A stretch of DNA of 64,000 nucleotides from Bordetella genomosp. 1. Lineage in GTDB: Bacteria > Pseudomonadota > Gammaproteobacteria > Burkholderiales > Burkholderiaceae_B. Positions 1 through 10,797 of this stretch are shown here, piece after piece. The position numbers were made by a program, and so were the translations under genes. Within the stretch, counting starts at the first letter, position 1. Every line of letters starts with the position of its first letter. The notes below the pieces were generated by a model, which had not been told where the DNA came from, ran no database searches, and was given only the letters and a program-made list of their open reading frames with translations. The DNA is taken from positions 1,674,001-1,738,000 of the forward strand of contig NZ_NEVL01000003.1 in the NCBI RefSeq assembly GCF_002261335.1, written 5' to 3'.

Positions 1-6
1 ACCATC

Positions 7-333
7 ATGAGCGAGCAAATCAAGAACGTCAGCGACGCCAGCTTCGAAGGCGACGTGCTCCAATCGAGCCAGCCGGTGCTGGTCGACTACTGGGCCGCCT
101 GGTGTGGCCCGTGCAAGATGATTGCCCCGATCCTCGAGGAAGTCGCCACCGAGTACGCCGGCCGCCTGACGGTCGCCAAGCTCAACGTCGATGAAAACCA
201 GGAAACCGCCGGCAAGTACGGCGTGCGTGGCATCCCGACCCTGATGCTCTTCAAGAATGGCCAGGCCGCCGCGACCAAGGTCGGCGCCCTGTCGAAGTCC
301 CAATTGACCGCCTTTCTGGACAGCGCGTTGTAA
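7..333 (+). CDS. trxA: Thioredoxin 1
   Basis: This 108-residue cytoplasmic protein-disulfide reductase has the usual length of bacterial thioredoxin. The redox motif WCGPC places the cysteines at residues 33 and 36, and the cis-proline of the GIPT loop is P77. The fold is a single thioredoxin domain with no signal peptide. It lies directly upstream of rho on the same strand, the same order as in Escherichia coli. The start codon is 6 bases from the window edge, so its promoter and ribosome binding site are mostly outside. Identity is secure. Confidence 0.97.
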   Translation: MSEQIKNVSDASFEGDVLQSSQPVLVDYWAAWCGPCKMIAPILEEVATEYAGRLTVAKLNVDENQETAGKYGVRGIPTLMLFKNGQAAATKVGALSKSQLTAFLDSAL

Positions 334-349
334 TCAACGCACTGCGGAT

Positions 350-392
350 CGCGCCGCCCGCCGCAGCCACGCTGCGGCTTCCCGGCGGCGCG
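350..392 (+). promoter_or_regulatory. Structured element in the trxA-rho gap
   Basis: Positions 350-358 (CGCGCCGCC) pair perfectly with 384-392 (GGCGGCGCG), and an inner 6-bp stem CCGCAG/CTGCGG sits inside at 361-366 and 372-377. No run of T follows, so this is not a standard intrinsic terminator. It falls in the rho leader and may fold in the mRNA. A regulatory role is inference. Confidence 0.4.
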
Positions 393-465
393 TTACTCCC
401 GCGCGGGCCCGTCCGTGGCCCGCCGCCCAGATCCCTCCTCCCTCTTTTCCCCCTATTTCACCGCG

Positions 466-1722
466 ATGCACCTCAATGAACTGAAGGCGCTGCACGTGTC
501 GCAGTTGCTGGAAATGGCCGCTGGCCTGGAAATCGAGAACGCCAACCGCCTGCGCAAGCAGGAGTTGATGTTCGCCATCATGAAGCGCCGCGCCAAGCAG
601 GGCGAGCAGATCTTCGGCGATGGCGTGCTCGAAGTCCTGCCCGACGGCTTCGGCTTCCTGCGCTCGCCCGAGACCTCGTATCTGGCCAGCACCGACGACA
701 TCTACATCTCGCCGTCGCAGATCCGCCGTTTCAACCTGCACACCGGTGACTCGATCGAAGGCGAAGTGCGCACGCCCAAGGATGGCGAGCGCTACTTTGC
801 CCTGGTGAAGGTCGACAAGGTCAACGGCGTCACGCCCGAGAACATCAAGCACCGCATCATGTTCGAGAACCTGACGCCGCTGCACCCTAACCAGGTGATG
901 CGTCTGGAACGCGACATCAAGAGCGAAGAAAACCTCACCGGCCGGATCCTCGACATCTTCGCCCCGATCGGCAAGGGCCAGCGCGGCCTGATCGTGGCAC
1001 CGCCGAAGTCGGGCAAGACCGTGATGATGCAGCACATCGCGCATGCCATCACGACCAACTACCCCGACGCCGTGATGATCGTCCTGCTGGTCGACGAACG
1101 TCCGGAAGAAGTGACCGAAATGCAGCGCACGGTGCGCGGCGAAGTGGTCGCCTCCACCTTCGACGAGCCCGCCACGCGTCACGTGCAGGTCGCCGAAATG
1201 GTCATCGAAAAGGCCAAGCGCCTGGTCGAGATGAAGAAAGACGTGGTGATCCTGCTCGACTCGATCACCCGCCTGGCCCGCGCCTACAACACCGTCGTGC
1301 CGGCCTCAGGCAAGGTGCTGACCGGCGGTGTCGACGCCAACGCCCTGCAGCGTCCCAAGCGCTTCTTCGGCGCCGCGCGCAATCTCGAGGAAGGCGGTTC
1401 GCTCACGATCCTGGGCACCGCGCTGATCGAGACCGGCAGCCGCATGGACGAAGTGATCTACGAAGAGTTCAAGGGCACCGGCAACTCCGAAGTCCACCTC
1501 GAACGCCGCCTCGCCGAGAAGCGCGTCTACCCGGCCATCAACCTGAACAAGTCGGGTACCCGCCGCGAAGAGCTGCTGATCAAGGCCGAGCTGCTGCAGA
1601 AGGTGTGGGTGCTGCGCAAGTTCATCCACGACATGGACGAGATCCAGTCGATGGAGTTCATCGTCGACAAGATGCGCGCCACCAAGACCAACGCCGAATT
1701 CTTCGACATGATGAAGAAGTAA
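466..1722 (+). CDS. rho: Transcription termination factor Rho
   Basis: This is the 418-residue hexameric RNA helicase that ends transcription at C-rich, unstructured RNA; the E. coli protein has 419 residues. The N-terminal Rho domain and cold-shock-like RNA-binding domain ([17 protein letters not shown]) precede the RecA-type ATPase, with Walker A APPKSGKT near residue 180 and Walker B VVILLDS. The start MHLNELK aligns with the family. A longer frame opens at a GTG at 415 but adds residues the family lacks. No Shine-Dalgarno sequence is visible before 466; a pyrimidine-rich, nearly G-free tract lies there instead. Confidence 0.97.
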   Translation: MHLNELKALHVSQLLEMAAGLEIENANRLRKQELMFAIMKRRAKQGEQIFGDGVLEVLPDGFGFLRSPETSYLASTDDIYISPSQIRRFNLHTGDSIEGEVRTPKDGERYFALVKVDKVNGVTPENIKHRIMFENLTPLHPNQVMRLERDIKSEENLTGRILDIFAPIGKGQRGLIVAPPKSGKTVMMQHIAHAITTNYPDAVMIVLLVDERPEEVTEMQRTVRGEVVASTFDEPATRHVQVAEMVIEKAKRLVEMKKDVVILLDSITRLARAYNTVVPASGKVLTGGVDANALQRPKRFFGAARNLEEGGSLTILGTALIETGSRMDEVIYEEFKGTGNSEVHLERRLAEKRVYPAINLNKSGTRREELLIKAELLQKVWVLRKFIHDMDEIQSMEFIVDKMRATKTNAEFFDMMKK

Positions 1723-1740
1723 GCCGACGTCCCGGAAAGA

Positions 1741-1771
1741 AAAAGAGCCTTCGATCGAAGGCTCTTTTTTT
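1741..1771. terminator. Bidirectional intrinsic terminator between rho and the yhdP-type gene
   Basis: Positions 1741-1768 form a perfect 28-bp palindrome with arms AAAAGAGCCTTCGA and TCGAAGGCTCTTTT. It is flanked by T residues on the right and A residues on the left. It can therefore end transcription from rho on the plus strand and from the convergent AsmA-like gene on the minus strand. Confidence 0.9.
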
Positions 1772-1816
1772 GCCCGCACCGCGTGCGCCGGGCCGGGAAT
1801 GGCGCGGGCGCGGCGC

Positions 1817-4800
1817 TCAGCGGCCGCCGGAGAAGTCCGAGTCGGCGTCGTTCTTTTCGCGCACCGGCGCGCGCGACTCGACCGGCGCGACCTTGGGGTC
1901 GTCCCAGGAGCCCGTGACGGCGTACTCGGCCGACATGGCGCGCGCCAAGGGTTGCTTGAGCAACCATTGCGTCACGAAGGCGCCCAGCCCGATGATCGGG
2001 TTGACGATGGCGGTGGCCACCGCGGCGCCGCTGGCGTCCAGGTTCGGGATCACCAGCGCCTTGAGATCCCAGCGTTCGTCGATGATGTTGGTGTTGCCGG
2101 CCAGCACGATGGCGGCCACCGGCCCGTTGATCTTGAAGCCCTCGGTGCGGATCAGGCCGCTGGCCAGCGTCATTTCGCCGCGCACGGTGTCGAACGGAAA
2201 GCCCTCGCGCAGCACGCCGGTGGGATTGAGGTCGAGGCGGCTCAGGCGCTGCAGCGACTGCAGCGACAGCAGCTCCAGCAGGCGCGCCGTGCGCGAGTTC
2301 ACGTTCTGGAAGCGGCCCTTGTCCAGGCTCACCAGCATCCTGCCGTCGACGTTGGCGAGGTTGTGGGTCCAGGGCAGGTCGCGCCAGACGAGGTGGCCGT
2401 CGATCGTGCCCGAACCGCCATTGACCACGTCCTTCACGCCGATGCGCTCCATGAACTTGCCGATGTCGGCGAAGCGCGACTTCAGGTCGACCGTGAGTCC
2501 GCGCTGCGCGCCGTCGAGCTGCCAGGCGCCGGTGGCATCGAGCGCGGCGGCGTCGTTGCTGATCCGCAGCGTGTCCAGGCGCCAGCGCTTGCCGCGTTCC
2601 AGATTGGTGCCGATCAGCTGCAGCTTGCCGAGCGGCTTGTCGTACAGCCTGAAGTCGTCGGCCACGAGATCCACGGCTGGGATGTCCGACAGGTCGGTGC
2701 CCGAGTCCAGCGTGTCCTTGGCCGCGTTGGTGTCGTCGGAACCGCCCAGCGACAGGTGCTTGAAGCGCGCCGTGATGCGCCCGGCGATGGCCTTCGAGGC
2801 CTCGGTCCATTCGAGCGCGCCCTTGGCCTGGCGCGAATCCAGGTCGACGCGCCATTGATCCGGGGCGGGCCGCTGGGCATAGAGCTTCAGGTCATTGAGC
2901 ACGTAACCGCCCGCGCGCAGCCGTTCGGTGGCGAGGTTGACCTGCGAGGCCGGCGGCAGCGTGGGCCGGCCGGCGGCGACCGGCTTGGCGCCGCGCGTCG
3001 CCGGCACGTCGAACTCGTCGATCACCGTGTTCCAGCCGTCGAGATCGAGCTCGGGCAGCGTGGCGGCCAGGCTCAGGCCCGCGGGCGGCAGCACGGCGGC
3101 GCGGTTCACGCCGACCGAGCCGCGCGTGAAGTAGCTGGCGCGCTGGGCCGGGTCGCGCTCGAGCAGCAGGTTGACGTTCTCGCCCAGGCTGCCCGAGAAC
3201 CAGCGCCGGTTGCGCGGGCCGGGATCGGTGGCCGCGCTCCATTGCAGCGCCAGCGGCAGCGCGCCGCGCGCGGGCTTGCCCACCGGCGCCGGCATGTCGA
3301 TGGCGAGCCCGTCGAGGTCCGACTTCACGCTGATGTCGACCGTGCCGCCGCGCAGGTAATTCAGCTGCCCGGTGTAGCGCGCCTTGCCCGACAGCCGCTT
3401 CATGGCCTTGGCGTTGATCAGCTCCACGAGCGATTCGCCGGCCAGCGTGCCCTCGATGCGCAGCGGCTCCGCGCCGTGCTCCATCTTGCCCCAGACGCGC
3501 GCCGGCCCGCCCAGGAACTGGCCGTTGATGTCCTTGACCTCGATGCCGCGCTCCGTGAACCCCAGTTCGCCCTGGATCTGGCTGAAGTTGGGAATCTCGG
3601 GCATGAAGCGGAAACTGCCGCCGTTGAACACGATCCTGCCCGCCACGCGCGTGGCATCGGTGTCGAGCAGCGGCACCTCCAGCTTGAGCGGCACGCGCCA
3701 GTCGCCCTGCCCCTGCGCCTCGTCGAGCGCGCCGTCGAGCAGCCCGCCCAGCGGCGATTGCGCCGCGAGCGCGAGATAGGCGGCCACCGGCGCATGCGTG
3801 TCGCCCTCCACCGTGAGCATGGCGTTGTGTTCCATGTCGGGGATCGTCGCGTGGACCTTGCCCAGCGTGATCGCCTCCTGGTCGCCGATGCGCATGCGGC
3901 CATTGCCGGGCGAGTCGAGCGTCAGGCTGGCGCGGTCGATCGCGAAGCTGCCGGCCAGGTTCTCGACGCGGGGCCAGGCCTTGCGGCCGGATCGGGCCGG
4001 CGCGTAATCGACCGTGGCGTCCTCATAGCCGCCCGCGATGCGGAACTCGCCGGTGTCGCCCGGCGCGGAGAACGGAAAGCCGTCGAGGTCGCCGCGCAGG
4101 GTGACGGCGGCGTTGCGGATCTCGCCAGTGGCCAGGCCATAGGCCAGCCACTCGCGCGCATCGTGGTTGACCTCGAGCGGCAGGTAGCGATGGATGGCGG
4201 GCATGGCCGCGCGTGTCAGGCTGCCGCGCAGGTCCGCGGTGCCCGCCGAGGAGCGGCCCTCGGCGCGCCACGCGCCCTGCAGGCGCGCCTGCAGATCGTC
4301 ATTGACCAGGCTCAGCTCGCGCAGGTCCAGCCGCAGGGGCTGGCCGGCCGGCCGCACCAGCGACCCGTCGAACACCGTCTGGCGCGACACCAGCTCGGGC
4401 GTCTCGAACAGCTCCGGCAGGCGCAGCGCGAGCCGGTCGACACGCACGCGCAGCGCCACGCCGCGCCCGTCGGCGCTCGGCGCCAGCGGCACGTCGGTGA
4501 ACTGCAGCAGGTCGCCCGGCGCGCCCTCGGCGTGCACCTGCGCCGTCAGCGCGCTGGCCGCGGTCTTGCCGTCCTCGGCGCGCCAGTCCAGGCCGCGCAG
4601 CAGCGCATCGGCGCTGAAACCCGTGATCTTGCCGGCCGCGCTGTCGACCCAGAGCCGGGCGGCGAAGCGCCCCTGCACCTTCACCGGCAGGTCGACCCAG
4701 CGTTTCCAGGCCAGGGGCTCGGCATCGCCGAGCTCGGCGTAGAGTTGGCCGCTCCAGTTGCTCGCATCGGAGGCGCGGCCCTTGGTGAAGAGCGCGCGGT

Positions 4801-5449
4801 TGTATTCGCCCTGCACTTCCAGGTGCGAGCCCAGCTCGGAGGGCGGGCTGGCGCGCAGCGCGAAGCGATGCGACAGCGCGCCGTTGCGCACCAGCAGATC
4901 GAGGTCGGTGAGCGCGATCTCGGGCACCTGGCGCAGCTCGTCCTGCCAGCGCAGGGTCGCGCCATGCAGCGACACCTCGCGCTGGCGCAGCAGCCAGCGC
5001 ACCAGCGGCGACTGCCCCTCGCCCTGGTCGGCCAGGTCGAACGACTGTCCGGCGACCCAGAGATGGTTGTCGGCGGCGCGGCGCAGCGTGACGTCGGCGC
5101 CCTCGATGCGCAGGTTCAGCAGCCGCGGCGAGAGCAGCACCACGCTGCGCCAGCCCAGCGTGGCCGCCACCGACGGCACTTCGAGGACGGGCTGCTCGCC
5201 CTGCGGTTCGTTGATGCGCACGCCCGTGAGGCGCAGCCGCGGATTCAGGCCGCGCCAGTCGGCGCTCAGGTGATCGATGGCGACTTTGGCGCCGAGCATC
5301 TCGCTGGCGTATCGTTCGATGTCCGGGCGCCAGCGGTCGACCTGCGGCAGCACCCAATAGCGCAGCCCGATGAAAGCGACGGCCGCCACGCAATAGAGGG
5401 CGAACAGCCCCCAAAAAAGGCGACGGATTACTTTCGCGGAAACGGACAC
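1817..5449 (-). CDS. yhdP: YhdP/AsmA-like envelope lipid-transport protein
   Basis: This 1210-residue protein starts with a single membrane anchor at about residues 9-31, followed by a very long beta-rich periplasmic region. The order (anchor, DUF3971-type region, AsmA-like C-terminus) fits the YhdP family, whose E. coli member is of similar size. YhdP-type proteins are thought to bridge the inner and outer membranes and move phospholipid. The C-terminal part has the typical glycine-rich turns and a short cytosol-like basic/acidic end. It is divergent from glnE with a gap of 120 bp and converges on rho. The family is confident; a lipid-transport role here rests on homology only. Confidence 0.85.
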   Translation of the reverse strand: MSVSAKVIRRLFWGLFALYCVAAVAFIGLRYWVLPQVDRWRPDIERYASEMLGAKVAIDHLSADWRGLNPRLRLTGVRINEPQGEQPVLEVPSVAATLGWRSVVLLSPRLLNLRIEGADVTLRRAADNHLWVAGQSFDLADQGEGQSPLVRWLLRQREVSLHGATLRWQDELRQVPEIALTDLDLLVRNGALSHRFALRASPPSELGSHLEVQGEYNRALFTKGRASDASNWSGQLYAELGDAEPLAWKRWVDLPVKVQGRFAARLWVDSAAGKITGFSADALLRGLDWRAEDGKTAASALTAQVHAEGAPGDLLQFTDVPLAPSADGRGVALRVRVDRLALRLPELFETPELVSRQTVFDGSLVRPAGQPLRLDLRELSLVNDDLQARLQGAWRAEGRSSAGTADLRGSLTRAAMPAIHRYLPLEVNHDAREWLAYGLATGEIRNAAVTLRGDLDGFPFSAPGDTGEFRIAGGYEDATVDYAPARSGRKAWPRVENLAGSFAIDRASLTLDSPGNGRMRIGDQEAITLGKVHATIPDMEHNAMLTVEGDTHAPVAAYLALAAQSPLGGLLDGALDEAQGQGDWRVPLKLEVPLLDTDATRVAGRIVFNGGSFRFMPEIPNFSQIQGELGFTERGIEVKDINGQFLGGPARVWGKMEHGAEPLRIEGTLAGESLVELINAKAMKRLSGKARYTGQLNYLRGGTVDISVKSDLDGLAIDMPAPVGKPARGALPLALQWSAATDPGPRNRRWFSGSLGENVNLLLERDPAQRASYFTRGSVGVNRAAVLPPAGLSLAATLPELDLDGWNTVIDEFDVPATRGAKPVAAGRPTLPPASQVNLATERLRAGGYVLNDLKLYAQRPAPDQWRVDLDSRQAKGALEWTEASKAIAGRITARFKHLSLGGSDDTNAAKDTLDSGTDLSDIPAVDLVADDFRLYDKPLGKLQLIGTNLERGKRWRLDTLRISNDAAALDATGAWQLDGAQRGLTVDLKSRFADIGKFMERIGVKDVVNGGSGTIDGHLVWRDLPWTHNLANVDGRMLVSLDKGRFQNVNSRTARLLELLSLQSLQRLSRLDLNPTGVLREGFPFDTVRGEMTLASGLIRTEGFKINGPVAAIVLAGNTNIIDERWDLKALVIPNLDASGAAVATAIVNPIIGLGAFVTQWLLKQPLARAMSAEYAVTGSWDDPKVAPVESRAPVREKNDADSDFSGGR

Positions 5450-5569
5450 GGATATTCAGGCGAGGGCTTCTCAGGTATCGTCCCCTTATACATTAAAGAC
5501 GTGCTGCCGTCTGCCCATCCGCCGTTCCCGAGCGCCGCTCTCACTGCCTCTTTTGTTGCGAATTCCATC

Positions 5570-8371
5570 ATGACCCGTTCCGATCTGCTGGCCCCCGCTC
5601 TTGCCTGGTCCGGGCACCTGCGCCGGCGCCTCGACGCGCACCCCGACCTCGCGGCCTGGCTCAACAGCGCGGTACAGCAGGCGGTCACGCCCAACGTGCT
5701 GGCCGCGTGGCAGGCGGAGCTCGCCGGCGCCGACGCGCCCGAGGTGCTGCCCGTCGAAAAATGCCGCGAGGTGCTGCGGCGCCTGCGCGAGCGCGTGTTT
5801 CTCGCGCTGATCGTGCGCGACGTGGCGGGCCTGGCCAATCTCGAAGAGGTGGTCGGCGCCATGACCACGCTGGCCGACACCGCGGTCGCCACCGCCTATC
5901 GCAGCGTGTCCGCCGAGCTGGCCGCCACGCACGGCCTGCCGCGCGAACACGCCACCGGCGATCCGCAGGAGATGCTGATCGTGGGCATGGGCAAGCTGGG
6001 CGGCTGCGAGCTGAACGTGTCGTCCGACATCGATCTGGTGATGCTGTACGGCGACGAGGGCGATACCGACGGGCCGCGCCGCATCAGCAACCACGAGTTC
6101 TACGGGCGCCTGACCCGCCGCATGATGCCGGTGCTGTCCGAGGTCGACGCCAACGGCCAGGTGTTCCGCACCGACCTGCGGCTGCGTCCCGACGGCGACG
6201 CCGGCCCGCTGGCCTGGAGCCTGGACGCCTTCGAGCACTACCTGATCGGCCAGGGCCGCGAATGGGAACGCTATGCCTGGCTGAAGGCGCGCCTGATCCC
6301 GTGCCAGGCCTTCGCCGGCAGCGACAGCAAGCCGCAGGCGCGCCAGCTCGAAAGCCTGCGCGTGCCCTTCGTCTATCGCAAGTACTTCGACTTCGACGCC
6401 CTCGCCGCGCTGCGCGCGCTGCGCGAACGCATCCGCCAGGACTGGCAGCGCCGCGCGCTGGCCCGCAACGGCGTGGACAGCGCCAACAACATCAAGCTGG
6501 GCGATGGCGGCATCCGCGAGATCGAATTCGTGGTGCAGCTCTCGCAGCTCATCCGCGGCGGCCGCATGCCGGCGCTGCAGCGCCGCGGCCTGCTGGAGGC
6601 CCTGCACGCCGAGGCGCAGGCCGGCCTGCTCGGCGCCGAGGACGCCAGCCGGCTCGAGGCGGCCTATCGCTTCCTGCGCCGCACCGAACACATGCTGCAG
6701 TATCGCGAGGACGAGCAGACGCACCTGCTGCCCGGCGACGCGGACCAGCGCGCCGCGCTGGCGCGCGCCATGGGCCTGGACCACGACGAATTCGAGCGCA
6801 CGCTCGCCGCGCACCGGGCCTTCGTGTCGCAGACCTTCCGCGACGCCTTCCGCCTCGCCGGCATGGGCGACGAGGAACCGGCCGAGCGCGACGACGGGCA
6901 GCAGAATGACGCGGCCGCCGGCAACGGCGACGCCCAGGGCGACGCCGAGGACCGGCTGGCGGCGCAGATCCATGCCGCCTTCGGCGAGCAGGCCGACGAC
7001 CTCGTGCGCCGCACCGAATCGCTCCTGACCAGCCACCGCATCCGCAGCCTGCCCGAGAGCAGCCGCCGCCGTCTCGAAACCCTGCTGCCCGCGGCCCTGG
7101 CCGCCGCGCAGCAGACGCCGGCGCCGGCCGAGGCGGCCACGCGCCTGCTCGACCTGATCGAGGCGATCGCGCAGCGCAGCGCCTACCTGGCGCTGCTGGC
7201 CGAGTATCCCGACACGCTGGCGCGCGTGGCGCGCATGGTCGCGGCCAGCCCCTGGGCGGCGCAGTACCTCACGCAGCATCCGCTGTTGCTCGACAGCCTG
7301 ATCGACTGGCGCACCCTGTTCGAGCCGCTGGATTTCGCCCAGCTCGCGCGCGGCCTGACCGCCGACCTCGATGCCTGCGTGCTGCCCGATGGCGAGCCCG
7401 ACATCGAGCGCCAGATGAACCTGATGCGCGACATGCAGCGCCAGGCCAGCTTCCAGCTGCTGGCGCAGGATCTGGAGGGCGAGCTCACCGTCGAGAAACT
7501 GGCCGACCAGCTGTCGGCGCTGGCCGACCTGCTGCTGGCCGAGGCCATCCGGCGCGTCTGGCCGCTGGTCAACCGCCAGGCCGGGGCCGAGCCGCACTTC
7601 GCGGTGATCGCCTACGGCAAGCTGGGCGGCAAGGAGCTGGGCTATGCCTCCGATCTCGACCTCGTGTTCGTGTTCGACGACCCGCGCGAGGACGCCGCCG
7701 AGATCTACGCCAAGCTCGGCCGCCGCATGACCTCCTGGCTCTCCACCATGACCTCGTCGGGGCGGCTCTACGAGGTCGACCTGCGCCTGCGTCCCGACGG
7801 CGACGCCGGCCTGCTGGCCGTCTCGCTGGAGGCCTTCGAGCAATACCAGCGCAAGCACGCCTGGCCCTGGGAACACCAGGCGCTCACGCGGGCGCGCTAT
7901 GCGGCCGGCGACACCCAGGTCGGGGCGAGCTTCGAGCGCATCCGCGGCGAGATCCTCGTGATGCCGCGCGACCCGGCCAAGTTGCGCGAGGAGGTGCTGG
8001 CCATGCGCGACAAGATCAACGCCGGCCACCCCAACACCAGCGGCCTGTTCGACCTCAAGCACGACCGCGGCGGCATGGTCGACGTGGAGTTCGTGACGCA
8101 GTACCTGGTGCTGGTGCACGCCGGCCAGCAACGCATGCTGGTCAACAACCTCGGCAACATCACGCTGCTGCGGCTGGCCGCCGAGGCGGGCCTGCTCGCG
8201 CCGGAGCTGGCGCGCGGGGCGGGCGACGCCTACCGCACCCTGCGGCGCGCCCAGCACCAGCTGCGGCTCAAGGGCATCGACAAGGCCCGCGTGCCCGCGG
8301 ACCAGCTGGCGGACGAGCGCGCCGCCGTGATCGCGCTCTGGGACGCCGTATTGGGCCAGCCGGGCGCCTGA
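5570..8371 (+). CDS. glnE: Bifunctional glutamine synthetase adenylyltransferase/deadenylase
   Basis: This 933-residue enzyme attaches AMP to, and removes it from, a tyrosine of glutamine synthetase in answer to the PII protein. Two nucleotidyltransferase domains are visible. The N-terminal deadenylase has MGKLGG with [10 protein letters not shown] near residue 140. The C-terminal adenylylase has [11 protein letters not shown] with SDLDLVFVF near residue 680. The E. coli protein is 946 residues, so this one is full length. I chose the ATG at 5570, which gives [13 protein letters not shown]. The same frame stays open far upstream, antisense to the yhdP-type gene, and that stretch is not coding. 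Confidence 0.95.
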   Translation: MTRSDLLAPALAWSGHLRRRLDAHPDLAAWLNSAVQQAVTPNVLAAWQAELAGADAPEVLPVEKCREVLRRLRERVFLALIVRDVAGLANLEEVVGAMTTLADTAVATAYRSVSAELAATHGLPREHATGDPQEMLIVGMGKLGGCELNVSSDIDLVMLYGDEGDTDGPRRISNHEFYGRLTRRMMPVLSEVDANGQVFRTDLRLRPDGDAGPLAWSLDAFEHYLIGQGREWERYAWLKARLIPCQAFAGSDSKPQARQLESLRVPFVYRKYFDFDALAALRALRERIRQDWQRRALARNGVDSANNIKLGDGGIREIEFVVQLSQLIRGGRMPALQRRGLLEALHAEAQAGLLGAEDASRLEAAYRFLRRTEHMLQYREDEQTHLLPGDADQRAALARAMGLDHDEFERTLAAHRAFVSQTFRDAFRLAGMGDEEPAERDDGQQNDAAAGNGDAQGDAEDRLAAQIHAAFGEQADDLVRRTESLLTSHRIRSLPESSRRRLETLLPAALAAAQQTPAPAEAATRLLDLIEAIAQRSAYLALLAEYPDTLARVARMVAASPWAAQYLTQHPLLLDSLIDWRTLFEPLDFAQLARGLTADLDACVLPDGEPDIERQMNLMRDMQRQASFQLLAQDLEGELTVEKLADQLSALADLLLAEAIRRVWPLVNRQAGAEPHFAVIAYGKLGGKELGYASDLDLVFVFDDPREDAAEIYAKLGRRMTSWLSTMTSSGRLYEVDLRLRPDGDAGLLAVSLEAFEQYQRKHAWPWEHQALTRARYAAGDTQVGASFERIRGEILVMPRDPAKLREEVLAMRDKINAGHPNTSGLFDLKHDRGGMVDVEFVTQYLVLVHAGQQRMLVNNLGNITLLRLAAEAGLLAPELARGAGDAYRTLRRAQHQLRLKGIDKARVPADQLADERAAVIALWDAVLGQPGA

Positions 8372-8435
8372 GGCCCGGAGGCGGCGCAAGTCGTCGTAAA
8401 ATAACGGCTTTCCGCCTCTTTACCCGCTTTTTGCC

Positions 8436-9110
8436 ATGTCCGAACTCGTGCGCCCCAAACTCGAACTGCCCAAGGGCCGCAGCAAGGTGCTGATGCACTC
8501 CTGCTGTGCGCCGTGCTCCGGCGAGGTCATGGAAGCCATGACCGCCTCGGGCATCGACTACGCGATCTATTTCTACAACCCGAACATCCATCCGGTGAAG
8601 GAATACGAGATCCGCAAGCAGGAGAACATCCGCTTCGCCGAGCAGCACGGCATCGAGTTCATCGACGCCGACTATGACATGGACAACTGGTTCGACCGCG
8701 TCAAGGGCCTCGAAGACTCGCCCGAGCGCGGCGAGCGCTGCACGGTGTGCTTCGACATGCGCTTCGAGCGCACCGCGCTCTACGCGCACGAGCACGGCTT
8801 CGACACCATCACCAGCTCGCTCGGCATCTCGCGCTGGAAAGACATGAACCAGATCAACGGCTGCGGCGAACGCGCGGCCGGCCGCTACGACGACCTGGTC
8901 TACTGGACCTACAACTGGCGCAAGGGCGGCGGTTCGCAGCGCATGATCGAGATCAGCAAGCGCGAAAACTTCTACCAGCAGGAGTATTGCGGCTGCGTGT
9001 ATTCGCTGCGCGACACCAACCGCCATCGCCGCGAGCAGGGCCGCGAACGCATCCACATCGGGGTGAAGTTCTACGGCAAGGAAGACCTGATCAACGAAGA
9101 GCAGCTCTGA
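8436..9110 (+). CDS. queH: Epoxyqueuosine reductase QueH
   Basis: This 224-residue protein belongs to the QueH (DUF208) family, which catalyses the last step of queuosine synthesis in tRNA by reducing epoxyqueuosine. Family-typical cysteines are present: a vicinal pair C23-C24 plus C27 in the motif [11 protein letters not shown]102/C105 in [10 protein letters not shown], and a CGC pair in EYCGCVYS near the C-terminus. These are expected to hold an iron-sulfur cluster and a second metal. The enzyme is an unrelated alternative to the cobalamin-dependent QueG. It is 64 bp downstream of glnE and converges on sdaA. Confidence 0.92.
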   Translation: MSELVRPKLELPKGRSKVLMHSCCAPCSGEVMEAMTASGIDYAIYFYNPNIHPVKEYEIRKQENIRFAEQHGIEFIDADYDMDNWFDRVKGLEDSPERGERCTVCFDMRFERTALYAHEHGFDTITSSLGISRWKDMNQINGCGERAAGRYDDLVYWTYNWRKGGGSQRMIEISKRENFYQQEYCGCVYSLRDTNRHRREQGRERIHIGVKFYGKEDLINEEQL

Positions 9111-9148
9111 GCGCGTGCGGCGCGCGGCTCTCGCCGCCGCGCCGCCGC

Positions 9149-10540
9149 TCAGCACTCGACGATGTTCACCGCGAGACCGCCCCGGGCGGTCTCTTTGTAT
9201 TTGGTCTTCATGTCGGCGCCGGTCTCGCGCATGGTCTTGATGACCGAGTCGAGCGACACGTAATGCTTGCCGTCGCCGCGCAGCGCCATGCGCGCCGCGT
9301 TGACCGCCTTGACCGAGGCCATGGCGTTGCGCTCGATGCAGGGTATCTGCACCAGGCCGCCCACCGGATCGCAGGTGAGGCCGAGGTTGTGTTCCATGCC
9401 GATCTCCGCGGCATTCTCGACCTGCTCGACATTGCCGCCCAGCACGGCGGCCAGCGCGCCGGCCGCCATCGAACAGGCCACGCCCACCTCGCCCTGGCAG
9501 CCGACCTCGGCGCCCGAGAGCGAGGCATTGTATTTGTAGAGCAGGCCGATCGCCGCGGCGGTGAGCAGGAACGCGCGGATGCCGGCGCGCGAGGCGCCCG
9601 GCACGAAGCGGTCGTAGTAATGCATCACGGCGGGGATGATGCCGGCCGCGCCGTTGGTGGGCGCGGTGACCACGCGGCCGCCGGCCGCGTTTTCCTCGTT
9701 GACCGCCATGGCGTAGAGGTTGACCCAGTCGAGCGCCGACAGCGGATCCGACAGCGCGCGCTCGGCGCGCTGCGTGAGGCTGCGGTAGAGCTCGGGCGCG
9801 CGGCGGCGCACGTTGAGCGGGCCCGGCAGGTCGCCGTCGGCTTCGGGATGGCCGATGCCGCAGCCGCGCGAGACACAGGCCTGCATCACTTCCCAGATGC
9901 GGTCGAGCCCGGCCTCGATCTCGCCCTGCTCGCGCCAGGTCAGCTCGTTCTGCATCATCAGCCCCGCCACCGACAGGCCGCTGGTGCGGCACATGTGCAG
10001 CAGCTCGCGGCCGGTGCGAAACGGATGCGGCATCTGGTCGTGCGCGGCGATCACCTGGGCATTGGAGGCGCCCGCGGTCACGACGAAGCCGCCGCCCACC
10101 GACAGATAGCGCGCCTCGCGCAGGCTGTTGCCCTCGGCGTCGAGGGCGTGGAATTTCATGCCGTTGGGGTGCTCGGCCATGGCCTCGCGGCGATAGAACA
10201 GCACGTGTTCCTTCTCGACGAAGGGCACGCGGTGGTGGCCCAGCAGCAGCATCGACTTGCCGGCCCGCACCGCCTGCAGCATGCCGGCCACGGCGGCCGG
10301 ATCGACGGTGTCGGGCGCCTCGCCCATCAGGCCCAGCATCACGCCCTTGTCGGTGCCGTGGCCCTTGCCGGTGGCGCCCAGCGAGCCATAGAGCTCGGCG
10401 CGCACCTGCGCCACCTGCGGCAGCAGGCCGTCGCGCTCCAGGCCCTGCACGAACAGCAGCGCCGCGCGCATCGGCCCGACGGTGTGCGAACTGGACGGCC
10501 CGATGCCGATTTTGAATAGGTCGAAAACGGAAACCGCCAC
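9149..10540 (-). CDS. sdaA: L-serine ammonia-lyase (L-serine dehydratase)
   Basis: This 463-residue iron-sulfur enzyme converts L-serine to pyruvate and ammonia; single-chain family members are about 455 residues. The N-terminal beta domain carries [13 protein letters not shown]. The C-terminal alpha domain carries the cysteine motifs [12 protein letters not shown] and [13 protein letters not shown] that hold the cluster. I set the start at a GTG (10538-10540), because AGGAG lies 5 bases upstream and translation from it gives [14 protein letters not shown]. The frame runs open further upstream without family similarity. It is divergent from the Na/Pi cotransporter gene. Confidence 0.95.
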   Translation of the reverse strand: MAVSVFDLFKIGIGPSSSHTVGPMRAALLFVQGLERDGLLPQVAQVRAELYGSLGATGKGHGTDKGVMLGLMGEAPDTVDPAAVAGMLQAVRAGKSMLLLGHHRVPFVEKEHVLFYRREAMAEHPNGMKFHALDAEGNSLREARYLSVGGGFVVTAGASNAQVIAAHDQMPHPFRTGRELLHMCRTSGLSVAGLMMQNELTWREQGEIEAGLDRIWEVMQACVSRGCGIGHPEADGDLPGPLNVRRRAPELYRSLTQRAERALSDPLSALDWVNLYAMAVNEENAAGGRVVTAPTNGAAGIIPAVMHYYDRFVPGASRAGIRAFLLTAAAIGLLYKYNASLSGAEVGCQGEVGVACSMAAGALAAVLGGNVEQVENAAEIGMEHNLGLTCDPVGGLVQIPCIERNAMASVKAVNAARMALRGDGKHYVSLDSVIKTMRETGADMKTKYKETARGGLAVNIVEC

Positions 10541-10797
10541 TGCCGCTCCTGCGTGTCGAATCGGAAACATGAATCGCGCCCATGATACGCGGGCGCCTCG
10601 CTTGCGCAAGGTTGGGCGCACAATGGGGACGGCACACCATGCGAGCATGCGTCCGACGTGGACGCCGGCCGCGCGCGGGCAGCCTGACGGGGGGCGGAAC
10701 CCCCGCTGGGCGCCCGGGCGTGCGATCATTACAGAATTATTTCATGTCATATTCCGGCGGGCTCGACACCGCCCGGATTCCAGGCCTGAGGAGTGTC

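Noticed and set aside
5486..8389. A 967-residue minus-strand frame opposite glnE
   Set aside because: It mirrors the GC-biased third positions of glnE, is rich in Ala/Gly/His/Arg/Gln and shows no family motif.
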